Assembly: GCA_022843785.1 (NCBI GenBank)
Contig: JALHMZ010000003.1
Location: 113,135 to 177,134 of the forward strand
Reading direction: 5' to 3'
DNA: 64,000 nucleotides
Source of the DNA: Nitrospira sp.
Lineage (GTDB): Bacteria > Nitrospirota > Nitrospiria > Nitrospirales > Nitrospiraceae
The notes beneath the pieces are model-generated. The model made no database searches. It was not told the DNA's origin and saw nothing but the letters and a program-made list of their open reading frames with translations. This document shows positions 18,889-25,742 of this stretch, piece by piece. The position numbers and the translations under genes are program-made. Each line of letters opens with the position of its first letter. Within the stretch, counting starts at the first letter, position 1.

Positions 18889-19491
18889 ATGGGCACGAAA
18901 ATACAAGCCAAGAAAAAGCCGACAGCCAAATCGAAGCCCAAGTCGGCTCGGCCTGCTGAGGGAAAGTCGAAGCCGACGGCTGCTGTGGTGGCGGTGAAGG
19001 CGGTGAAGGCGGCGATTGCGGCCGCTGCCGTGAAACCAGCTCCGGCGGTGGTCGTTCCCGAACCGAACCTTCGTCCCAAGGAGACGGCCAAGGAGCGGGA
19101 AGCACGGGAGCGGCGTCAGGAAATACTTCATAAGATGCTGTTGGAGAAGCGGCAGGCGATCATCAAGGAAATCGAAGAGAGCTTAGGACAGTCGCTGACA
19201 GAGGATCAGCAGCGGCGCTTAGAGTCGGCGCGCGATGTCGGCGATCAGGCTTTGATGGACCTTGAGCGGGAGCTCGGTATCTCGTTGATGGAGATGCGCA
19301 ACCGCCGTCGGCAGTCCATCGATGAAGCGCTGACCCGTCTGCACGAAGGCACCTACGGAATCTGTGCCGACTGTGGAGTCGAAATCAGTGAAAAACGGCT
19401 GCACGTCGTGCCGTTCGCCAAACTGTGTGTCGAGTGCCAGTCACGCGAAGAGCTGTTGGAAAAAATCGAGCGAGAAGAAGATCGCGATTAA
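18889..19491 (+). CDS. DksA/TraR-family C4 zinc-finger protein with Lys/Ala-rich N-terminus
   Basis: From ATG 18889 (GGGAG upstream) the protein has 200 residues; ATG 18874 would add five. The first 60 residues are Lys/Ala/Pro-rich, low in complexity and unlike E. coli DksA. The rest is a DksA-type coiled coil with the tip motif DVGDQA (the DxxDxA pattern needed for RNA polymerase control) and a C4 zinc finger (CADCG ... CVEC). It probably acts as a polymerase secondary-channel regulator with ppGpp. The basic tail could add nucleic-acid binding. It sits between apt and queC. Confidence 0.88.
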   Translation: MGTKIQAKKKPTAKSKPKSARPAEGKSKPTAAVVAVKAVKAAIAAAAVKPAPAVVVPEPNLRPKETAKEREARERRQEILHKMLLEKRQAIIKEIEESLGQSLTEDQQRRLESARDVGDQALMDLERELGISLMEMRNRRRQSIDEALTRLHEGTYGICADCGVEISEKRLHVVPFAKLCVECQSREELLEKIEREEDRD

Positions 19492-19546
19492 TCGTCAACC
19501 GTTCCGGCAGCGCGGCGCTCAGCCGCCCACCACTTCATCCACACAT

Positions 19547-19605
19547 TGTTCCATGCCGTCGTGCCGGACGTGAGGGATATCCTCATGCGGCGTTGGCATG
19601 GAACA
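19547..19605. repeat. 59-nt imperfect palindrome upstream of queC
   Basis: The outer arms TGTTCCATGCC (19547-19557) and GGCATGGAACA (19595-19605) are perfectly complementary over 11 bases. Inside, GCCG-(2-nt bulge)-CGTGAGG pairs with CCTCATG-CGGC around a GATAT loop. The whole is a long, nearly continuous hairpin ending 18 nt before the queC GTG. It could be a leader RNA structure, a terminator without T-tract, or a mobile palindromic repeat. Confidence 0.6.
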
Positions 19606-19623
19606 TGAGGCAGGTTCGCTGCT

Positions 19624-20322
19624 GTGAACGAGCACACGCGTCAACGGGCGGTCATCCTTGCCAGCGGCGGGCTGGACTCCACTGTGGTTGCGGCGGTGGC
19701 ACAGCGAGACGGCTATGAGATCGATCTGCTGACCCTGGCCTATCGGCAGCGGCACGCCATAGAGATCGAACGCGCCGCTCAGGTTGCGGCGGCTTTGGGC
19801 GCACGGCAGCATCTCGTGATCGAGGTCGACTTGCGGGCAATCGGGGGGTCGGCGCTGACAGATGATCTCCCCGTTCCCAAAAATCGTACCGAACACGACC
19901 GTGGTCAGGGCATCCCCATTACCTATGTGCCGGGGAGAAATTTAATCTTTCTGTCGCTCGCCGCAGCCCATGCGGAAGCGCTGGGGGCGTCGGTCATCTA
20001 TTTCGGCGCGAACGTGGTGGACTATTCGGGGTATCCCGACTGCCGCCCTGAGTTTCTCAGGGCGTTCGAGGCTGTGGTGCAGGCCGGGACGAAAGCCGGC
20101 GCCGAGGGAAGACGGATCGAGGTGCGAACGCCGCTGTTGTCGCTGACCAAAGCGGACATCATTCGTCTGGGTCTGACGCTGAATGCGCCGATTCATCTCA
20201 CACACAGTTGTTATGATCCAGTCGGGGCCGTGGCCTGCGGGCTGTGCGACAGCTGCCTCATTCGCAAACAAGGATTTGCCGACGCGGGAGTTGAGGATCC
20301 GATCCCGTATGCGGTATCGTGA
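19624..20322 (+). CDS. queC: 7-cyano-7-deazaguanine synthase
   Basis: The protein has 232 residues with a GTG start. The ATP pyrophosphatase loop SGGLDS is at about residues 14-19, followed by YVPGRNLIFLS and the C-terminal zinc-binding cysteines CYDPVGAVACGLCDSC. It converts carboxy-deazaguanine to preQ0 in queuosine synthesis. No other queuosine gene is in the window. A long palindrome lies directly upstream. Confidence 0.97.
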   Translation: MNEHTRQRAVILASGGLDSTVVAAVAQRDGYEIDLLTLAYRQRHAIEIERAAQVAAALGARQHLVIEVDLRAIGGSALTDDLPVPKNRTEHDRGQGIPITYVPGRNLIFLSLAAAHAEALGASVIYFGANVVDYSGYPDCRPEFLRAFEAVVQAGTKAGAEGRRIEVRTPLLSLTKADIIRLGLTLNAPIHLTHSCYDPVGAVACGLCDSCLIRKQGFADAGVEDPIPYAVS

Positions 20323-20347
20323 CACATGCGAAAGGGTTTCTTTCGTG

Positions 20348-20416
20348 TGGTTGGTTTCTCTTGTTGAACCAGTGTAACCAGAAAAACAACAGAAACCGGA
20401 TGAACGAAACCAACCA
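20348..20416. repeat. Inverted repeat with interior GGTT/AACC-rich repeats
   Basis: TGGTTGGTTTC (20348-20358) and GAAACCAACCA (20406-20416) are perfect 11-base arms, 47 nt apart. The interior carries further copies of related words (AACCAG, ACAAC). The structure lies just after queC and runs into possible upstream starts of the cytochrome gene, so those starts are unlikely. It looks like an intergenic repeat element. Confidence 0.55.
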
Positions 20417-20426
20417 GACAAACCAG

Positions 20427-20831
20427 ATGAGCACAACTATGAAGATGCCACAGATGTTCGGAATCGGTTTCATCGCGCTCCTACTCGGTGCCACGCCGGC
20501 ATGCAGCCAAACCGAGCCGCCTCCGCCGCAAGGAGCGGCCAGTGCGGCGCCAGTTGAGCTGCGTGACGGAGAGCAGAAGTTCACCGCCAATTGCTCAGCC
20601 TGTCACGGCGCAGGAGGCGTCGGAACTAAGCAAGGTCCGCCGCTCGTACACAAAGTCTACGAGCCCAATCACCATGGCGATGCCGCTTTCCAGCGGGCCG
20701 CCGCCAACGGCGTCAAATCGCACCATTGGCAGTTCGGCGACATGCCGAAGATCGACGCCGTGAAACCGGATGACGTCGAGCAGATCGTGAAGTACGTTCG
20801 CTGGCTCCAAAAACAAGCCGGAATCTTTTAG
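20427..20831 (+). CDS. Monohaem cytochrome c, probable lipoprotein
   Basis: The protein is about 134 residues. A hydrophobic leader (MFGIGFIALLLGATPAC) ends in a possible lipobox. The haem site CSACHG and a C-terminal Met region (FGDMPKIDAVKPDDVEQIVKYVRWLQ) give a class I cytochrome c with His/Met ligation. It is likely an envelope electron carrier. The frame is open from 20319, but the first 36 codons lie in the inverted repeat. ATG 20427 or 20439 is more likely; neither has a strong ribosome binding site. Confidence 0.85.
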   Translation: MSTTMKMPQMFGIGFIALLLGATPACSQTEPPPPQGAASAAPVELRDGEQKFTANCSACHGAGGVGTKQGPPLVHKVYEPNHHGDAAFQRAAANGVKSHHWQFGDMPKIDAVKPDDVEQIVKYVRWLQKQAGIF

Positions 20832-20850
20832 CGCAGCACCCGTGCCTACG

Positions 20851-20879
20851 CCCCTCTGCAGTTTCTGAGCTGCAAGGGG
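20851..20879. terminator. Hairpin after the cytochrome c gene
   Basis: CCCCT-C-TGCAG pairs with CTGCAAGGGG with one bulged C and a TTTCTGAG loop, 20 nt after the cytochrome stop. There is no T-tract, so it is a terminator-like hairpin only. Confidence 0.45.
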
Positions 20880-21034
20880 TCAGCGTCCTATCCACCCGAA
20901 ACGAACGGGATATTCGTTCCTTTCCGCTGCCCATCTGGGATGTGCCGTGTCATCGCTCGGGAATGTTCCATGAACGAGTAGTGGCGCGGATAGTGTGAGT
21001 AGAGAGAGAACCGATCTTTACTAAGGAGGCGTCC

Positions 21035-21322
21035 ATGACTGCCATGCGCTCGATAGCCATCATCGCGATTCCTGCATTTTTACTCGGATTCGGCCTTGGA
21101 GGGGCGTCCCTCCATGTAGCCTCAGCCCAGGGGCTCTTTGGGCTCAAAGATTCGGTGACTCAGATCGGGACTTCGCTGATCGAGATGCAGAAGAATGTGG
21201 ACGCCCTTCAAAAGAACATGGCGACGATCAAACAGGCCAAAGACCAGTTGTCTACGCTGGCATCACCCGGCAGCGGCGTGGGTGGGGTGATGGATTCACT
21301 CATGAACAAGAGTAAGAAATAG
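21035..21322 (+). CDS. Small exported hypothetical protein with coiled coil
   Basis: The protein has 95 residues; GGAGG lies 7-8 nt before ATG 21035. A signal peptide (SIAIIAIPAFLLGFGLGGASLHVASA) precedes a short amphipathic helix (LIEMQKNVDALQKNMATIKQAKDQL) and a Gly/Ser-rich end. It is a small periplasmic or surface protein of unknown function. A separate very small gene follows. Confidence 0.75.
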   Translation: MTAMRSIAIIAIPAFLLGFGLGGASLHVASAQGLFGLKDSVTQIGTSLIEMQKNVDALQKNMATIKQAKDQLSTLASPGSGVGGVMDSLMNKSKK

Positions 21323-21490
21323 CCGGGGTGTGAGAGGGTGTTGTTCTGAGCCGGAGACAATATTCGGGGAGCGACACGCCGGTTGAACACTGCCAGCTAC
21401 GTGTTAGAATCACGAGGTACGCGATCGGAGGACGGGCGCAGATGGTGGAGCCAGAGAATGACGGCTCTGTAAGCCTCAAGGAGGACGACC

Positions 21491-21592
21491 ATGGCGGGAA
21501 TGTTCGGCGAAAACCCACTGGAAATGTTAATCCCCATCGGGATTCTTATCGCCGCTGTCATTGCATTCGCGTTTATGACGGCCGGGTCCTAG
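21491..21592 (+). CDS. 33-residue single-pass membrane protein
   Basis: AAGGAGG (21478-21484) lies 6 nt before ATG 21491. The frame encodes MAGMFGENPLEMLI, then a hydrophobic stretch (IPIGILIAAVIAFAFM) ending TAGS and a TAG stop. The strong ribosome binding site and clean transmembrane segment argue for a real microprotein despite its size. Small subunits of oxidases and transporters look like this, but no partner gene is adjacent, so the function is open. Confidence 0.6.
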   Translation: MAGMFGENPLEMLIPIGILIAAVIAFAFMTAGS

Positions 21593-21699
21593 GCGGATTC
21601 GCTGTGATGTCTGGTGCCTGATCCTTCCCGCCCAACCTGCGCACAGGCTGACGCCTCCACTTCCAGTATCGTCTGAGAGAAAAAGAGGGACGGTAAGCG

Positions 21700-21902
21700 G
21701 GGTGCACCTTGTCTTGTGCGCCACTGGATTCCCATACGTTCACGATGCGGCTGATCGTAGAGGAGTGCAAGTCCACGGCTCGCCCGCGTTCTGACAGTCT
21801 GTCACCGCGATCCAGGTGGGCTCGGCGAATGGCCTTGCCGTGCTGTGCGAGGGGCGGCATGCGAACGGGCGTGAGACAGCCGCACAGCGTCGGTCGCGCC
21901 AT
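21700..21902 (-). pseudogene. RAYT (REP-associated tyrosine transposase) remnant 1
   Basis: On the minus strand MARPT (a RAYT-type start) is followed after a few residues by a piece like the RAYT C-terminus: AIRRAHLDRGDRLSERGR, then LHSSTISRIVN and AQDK. The central catalytic HUH and Tyr region is missing. It is therefore an internal deletion derivative, not a functional transposase. A diverged second copy lies at 22777-22982; the two flank the MNT/HEPN pair. Confidence 0.6.
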
Positions 21903-21987
21903 GCCACGCAATCTGCCGCACTGATAGGGACAACACAATCTGACACTGTTTGTGCTGTTCCGGTGGGTCTGCCTGCGCAGGCTCCTG

Positions 21988-22362
21988 TTAGAGCTGAGGG
22001 CTGCGTAATGCAGCCGCCAAGGACCGGAATAATGGGAGGTAGCCGGAGAGCCGGCGATAAACGGTTTTGGCGAGCGCTTCGTCGTAGGTGTGAGCCGTGC
22101 GATTGCGGTCTTCGAGCATAGCCAGCCATCCGGCTTCTTCGCCGATCCAGCTGTTCTTGTAGGCCAGTTTGAAACAACCCTTCGGCGATTGACAGTCCAG
22201 TCCCTCGGTCCGCGCCCGTTCTTGGATCACCTTCCAGGCCAGTTCAAAGCAAAATTCAAAACGCTGGATGGCTGCGTCGCGGGAGAGATCGGTTTCCGGA
22301 GCCGTCAGGGCGTCGCTGAGTCTGGTGATGGCCTGGGTGAAGCTGTCCTGCCTGGCGGTCAT
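21988..22362 (-). CDS. HEPN-type partner of nucleotidyltransferase (HI0074 family)
   Basis: The protein has 124 residues, all-helical. The N-terminal region RFEFCFELAWKVIQERARTEG is typical of nucleotidyltransferase substrate-binding proteins. The motif RNRTAHTYDEALA contains the Rx4-6H signature of HEPN ribonucleases. It overlaps the upstream MNT gene by 4 nt. In MNT/HEPN pairs the HEPN protein is an RNase toxin and the MNT protein blocks it, in known cases by adding AMP to it. Confidence 0.9.
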   Translation of the reverse strand: MTARQDSFTQAITRLSDALTAPETDLSRDAAIQRFEFCFELAWKVIQERARTEGLDCQSPKGCFKLAYKNSWIGEEAGWLAMLEDRNRTAHTYDEALAKTVYRRLSGYLPLFRSLAAALRSPQL

Positions 22363-22667
22363 AGGAGAATTCCGTGGCGGAGCGTCTCTTCTCTGAAGTT
22401 CTTGCTGACGGTATGCAGATCGATTAGGTCGATTTCATGCAGGGTCGCAATGTCATCGATCGCATCCTGGAGTGCAGCCATCTGCTGGAGGGGAATCGCG
22501 TCTGCGGCGTCGATGGCGATGTCGATGTCGGCATGAGGCCCGGCGGTGCCTTTCGGCCAGGATCCGAACCAGATGACCGTAATGCCCTGGCCGAGCAGGT
22601 GTCTGGCCAATCGTGCCACCTCTTCCGCAATCGGCTTCGGCTGGACGATGGGGACTTGTTGGAGCAT
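22359..22667 (-). CDS. MNT-type nucleotidyltransferase (antitoxin candidate)
   Basis: The protein has 102 residues. The nucleotidyltransferase signature is intact: ITVIWFGSWPKGTAGPHADIDIAID (Gly-Ser, then Asp-x-Asp), with a third acidic residue in EIDLIDLHTV. It precedes and overlaps the HEPN gene by 4 nt (ATGA), the classic order for this toxin-antitoxin type. RAYT remnants lie on both sides. Confidence 0.92.
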   Translation of the reverse strand: MLQQVPIVQPKPIAEEVARLARHLLGQGITVIWFGSWPKGTAGPHADIDIAIDAADAIPLQQMAALQDAIDDIATLHEIDLIDLHTVSKNFREETLRHGILL

Positions 22668-22776
22668 GGGCTCAGTGTACTGGTTCTGGCGATGAAGTCA
22701 ACCAAGGCCCATTCAGAAGCAGCGGTGAGCTGTGGGCGGGAACATGCGCGATTAACGATGGTCAGGAGGAGGCAAG

Positions 22777-22982
22777 TGCGGGGCAGATCTTGTATTGCGT
22801 ATTGACGGATTTACGGAGATGCGCGATGCGACTGATCGTCGGATAGTGTAGGCCATGGCCGGTCGATCTCGAACAGGTTGTAGTCATGCTCCAGGTGGGC
22901 AGGGCGGATGATCTTATCGTGCTGTGCGAGGGGCGGCACGGGAACGGACGTGAAACAGCCGGCTTAGCGTCGGTCGGGCCAT
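22777..22982 (-). pseudogene. RAYT transposase remnant 2
   Basis: The minus strand again begins MARPT and soon reaches a stop (22914-22916). In shifted frames it continues as IIRPAHLEHDYNLFEI and GLHYPTISRIA, then NTQYKI, which matches a RAYT C-terminus. It is more frameshifted than remnant 1 and lacks the catalytic core. The word GTCCCCATTCTTTC (23019-23032) next to it also occurs beside the intact RAYT gene at 27424-27437. Confidence 0.6.
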
Positions 22983-23128
22983 GTCACGCAATCTGCCGCA
23001 CCGATAGGCACAACACAGGTCCCCATTCTTTCCCCCAGCTAGGCACGAGTCCCCAGTACTCGCGAATAGATTCTCTCTCTTGGCTTGCACGGTGATACCG
23101 TACACACTGATGCCGCGCATGGCATGAT

Positions 23129-23418
23129 ATGCGTCTTGTCAAATTTCGCCATAAAGGGCTCTGGCAACTCTACATAGAGGACAATCCGAAAGGCGTCTCA
23201 GAGTCTCAGTGGGATAAGTGAGAAAGATTCTATTGGCTCTTGAAACTGCACTCACCCTTGAACAGGTGGGACGCTGTCCGGGCTGGAAGCTCCATCCGTT
23301 GAAAGGTGACAGGAAGGGCTATTGGAGTGTCACCGTGACTGGAAACTGGCGCATGGTGTTCCGCTATCACGAGCCAGCAAACATCGCCAGCGACATCGAT
23401 TTAATCGACTATCATTAA
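23129..23418 (+). pseudogene. higB: HigB-type toxin gene split into two frames
   Basis: ATG 23129 opens 30 codons matching a HigB N-terminus (RLVKFRHKGLWQLYIEDNPKG) and stops at TGA 23219-23221. The rest (GTG 23218: RKILLALETALTLEQVGRCPGWKLHPLKG..., ...SVTVTGNWRMVFRY) is in the -1 frame and reaches 23418. Joined, they give a full-length HigB/RelE-like mRNA interferase of about 96 residues. The pieces overlap as GTGA. A single lost base would explain this. A re-initiating two-piece protein or a programmed -1 shift is possible but unproven. The antitoxin gene follows 14 nt later. Confidence 0.75.
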
Positions 23419-23432
23419 AAGGAAGCCATACC

Positions 23433-23720
23433 ATGGCCATGAAAACCCCACCCCATCCAGGCGACTTTATCAGGACCGAGATCATCGACGCGCTGGGCTT
23501 GAGCGTATCCAAAGCAGCACACATTCTCAAGGTGCGCCGTGCGACTCTGTCTGATCTTCTCGCCGGCAAAGCGTCGCTTTCTCCTGAAATGGCTCTCCAC
23601 ATTGAGAAAGCATTCGGCCCTGACATGGACCACCTTCTTCGAATGCAGCTTGCGTACGATGTGGCACAGATCTGCAGCCATGCCAAGAAACTCAGCATCA
23701 AGCGCTATGTCGCCGCATAG
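23433..23720 (+). CDS. higA: HigA-type antitoxin (XRE/HTH)
   Basis: The protein has 95 residues from ATG 23433 with AAGGA upstream. HigA features are PPHPGDFIRTEIIDALGLSVSKAA and the helix-turn-helix ILKVRRATLSDLLAGKASLSPEMALHIEKAF. It should bind the operon promoter and neutralise HigB. It is intact although the toxin gene is split, as expected when an antitoxin outlives its toxin. Confidence 0.93.
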   Translation: MAMKTPPHPGDFIRTEIIDALGLSVSKAAHILKVRRATLSDLLAGKASLSPEMALHIEKAFGPDMDHLLRMQLAYDVAQICSHAKKLSIKRYVAA

Positions 23721-24034
23721 GATCATTCGCGAAGTGTGAGCTGAATCGCCTGCGGCCTGGTAAACGGTATTTCCGTATACGAAGCCAGCCCACTATCATG
23801 GTCTCCGCGTAGGAGATGTATCCCCTTCGAATCCCTCGTCAGTTGGAGATTCGCGCTGTTTAGAGTTAACGCGAGGAATCAAATGTCCAGCCTGCGGTTT
23901 GCAAGTGCCACGTAACCGAATCCGGCGTGCCCCGCTAGAGCTGTCCACAGTTCTACGATGAGTGCAGATGTTCAGGCGTGACGATGGATTGACTTCACTG
24001 GCGCGGCACTGGGGATAGCAGCGTCGGGGGTGGT

Positions 24035-24170
24035 AGGCATTCATTGGCGACTAGAAGGGGCAATAGATCCGGTTGGACCTATTGCCGGACTATTAGCCGT
24101 GATACCGTACAGCACGTCGCCGTGTTGGAACCCTACGGAACTCCCACATGCGCTCCTCAGACCGATATCT
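24035..24170. repeat. Diverged direct repeat, copy 1
   Basis: The block runs from GGCATTCATTGGCGACTAG through GTTGGAACCCTACGGAACTC to ACATGCGCTCC. It aligns base by base with 24404-24542 with many substitutions and small indels. In the frame that stays open in copy 2, this copy has several stops. Confidence 0.55.
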
Positions 24171-24403
24171 TCACTTTCCAAACCTCTGTATCGTTTTCGT
24201 CAACGTCGTATCGAGCTTGATACACATAGTGCATGGCCTCCGCACGGAATTAGCAGAAGGTTCTGATGGTATCTGCGCAAACATGATTGGCATGGAGGTT
24301 GCCCTTTCGTGATGAGGGCGATACAAAGCTGTCTTGGTTTGGAATCTCATGCCGAGAGCCTCGTTCACCGACCGGGGCTGGTGATGGGGGTGGAGGCGGC
24401 AGG

Positions 24404-24542
24404 GTGTTCATCGGCGACCAGGAAATGGGCGATAGAGCCGGTTGGATCTATTGCTTGGGCGATTGGCCGTGCTACTGTGCGGGCCGATTTGCTGTGTTGG
24501 AACCCTAGGGGACTCACACATGCGCCTGCCGGACCGACTTGA
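24404..24542. repeat. Diverged direct repeat, copy 2
   Basis: Second copy, about 370 bp after the first, containing GTGTTCATCGGCGACCAG, GTTGGAACCCTAGGGGACTC and ACATGCGCCTG. One frame reads FIGDQEMGDRAGWIYCLGDW and stays open here, but no family is recognised and no start signal precedes it. Confidence 0.55.
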
Positions 24543-24624
24543 ATCTACATCCCCCACGAACGATTTGATCAGCCGATCAGCTTGTATTCCACTAGCCTCT
24601 CGTAGGTAGAAGGAGTGATCCCGC

Positions 24625-24960
24625 ATGAGTGACACGAAGGATACAGCAGTGGACAAGACCATTTCCCTGAATGTGAGATTGAAGCCCTCCGAGCCCTCAG
24701 CCCATCCCAGGGCGACGAACTATTCCAATGTGGGCATGGCACAGGGCATCGCCTACATCGATTTCGGTTTCATTGAGCCAGCTGCCCTCGCGGCCATCGC
24801 GAAGACCGCGAAGGACGGGCAATCGGCCCCCAAGGGACTCGACGGCCACCTAGTCACCCGGGTGGCGATGGGCGTCGATGTGTTGGCGCGGTTGCAGCAG
24901 CAGATTCAGCAGGTGATGGTCGGTCTGCGCGAGGCGCGGCAGGGGAAGGCGAAAGGGTGA
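24625..24960 (+). CDS. Small cytoplasmic hypothetical protein
   Basis: The protein has 111 residues with AAGGAG before the ATG. The core RATNYSNVGMAQGIAYIDFGFIEPAAL looks like a conserved beta-rich motif. The C-terminus is helical (DVLARLQQQIQQVMVGLREARQGKAKG). It somewhat resembles small DUF3467-type proteins, which I cannot confirm. It lies 28 nt before the first lipoprotein gene and may be the first gene of that operon. It has no second copy beside the second module. Confidence 0.72.
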   Translation: MSDTKDTAVDKTISLNVRLKPSEPSAHPRATNYSNVGMAQGIAYIDFGFIEPAALAAIAKTAKDGQSAPKGLDGHLVTRVAMGVDVLARLQQQIQQVMVGLREARQGKAKG

Positions 24961-24988
24961 GTTCAGAAGTGGAAGAAAGGATGGCAGC

Positions 24989-25720
24989 ATGAGGATCCCA
25001 CAAAGGTTGCGCTGGTTCTTTCATCTAACCAGTTTGGCACTTCTTGTTGAGATGACTGCGTGCGCGATGGTGGGGGCTCCGCTGTTTGGTGGGGATCGTT
25101 GGCAAGAGGAAGTCCTGCTGCATGACGGGAGCAAGCTGGTGATTACGCGGTCGCAAACCTATGGAGGACGGCATCAGATCGGACAACCGCTGCCGATTAG
25201 GGAGCATACGATTACGTTCACACTGCCTAGCTCAAACAAAAGTATCTCGTGGACCAGCGAATATGGAGAAGACATTGGGCGCACTAACTTTCACTTACTG
25301 GCGGTGCATGTGCTAGACGGCAGGCCCTATATCATCACAGAACCGAACTTATGTTTGTCATACAACAAGTGGGGACGCCCGAATCCGCCATATGTTTTCT
25401 TTAAGTATGACGGCACTGGCTGGCAGCGCATTCCACTTGAAGAGTTTCCTGTCGAGTTCCAATCCATCAATGTGGCCCTCAGCATCATAGGGCGTGAGGT
25501 AGCGAACTTAGTGAGAGAGGGTGTTGTCTCGTCAGAGAAGATCAAGGAATTGAACCGGCACACAGTGAATCCTGATCACAAAACCATCATGCGGGAGCCG
25601 GTGAAGCTGGGTGTAGAAGGGTCTGCAGTAAATTGCGAAGAGATGATTCATTATAAATGTGGGTGGATCAGTCCACAGGGCACATTTGGGCAAGAATTTA
25701 TGGACAGCAACTGCAAGTGA
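24989..25720 (+). CDS. Lipoprotein A, partner of lipase A (duplicated module)
   Basis: The protein has 243 residues. The leader (FFHLTSLALLVEMTAC) ends in lipobox MTAC. The mature part is shared with lipoprotein B: WQEEVLLHDGSKLVITRSQT, GGRHQIGQPLPIREHT, the core KWGRPNPPYVFFKYDGTGW, and a helical region with SSEKIKELNRH. No enzymatic motif is visible. It is 22 nt upstream of a lipase gene. A surface lipoprotein encoded before a lipase could be a chaperone, an anchor or an immunity protein; this is inference. The base composition here looks more AT-rich than in the RTX genes. Confidence 0.82.
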   Translation: MRIPQRLRWFFHLTSLALLVEMTACAMVGAPLFGGDRWQEEVLLHDGSKLVITRSQTYGGRHQIGQPLPIREHTITFTLPSSNKSISWTSEYGEDIGRTNFHLLAVHVLDGRPYIITEPNLCLSYNKWGRPNPPYVFFKYDGTGWQRIPLEEFPVEFQSINVALSIIGREVANLVREGVVSSEKIKELNRHTVNPDHKTIMREPVKLGVEGSAVNCEEMIHYKCGWISPQGTFGQEFMDSNCK

Positions 25721-25742
25721 GAAATTTTGCAGGAGTATTTAT

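Larger units (their letters stand above)
23721..24608. other. Intergenic region with degenerate direct repeats
   Basis: Roughly 890 bp without a supported gene. Short frames on both strands have no ribosome binding site or recognisable product. It contains a diverged direct repeat (entries at 24035 and 24404). The words GTTGGAACCCTA and ACATGCGC recur in it, as does GTGATACCGTACA, which is shared with the DNA just before higB (about 23092). It looks like decayed mobile DNA. Confidence 0.5.

Noticed and set aside
19547..19605. preQ1 riboswitch for queC
   Set aside because: The structure is one long hairpin; the short pseudoknot with an A-rich tail typical of preQ1-I is not visible. It is kept only as an unexplained palindrome.
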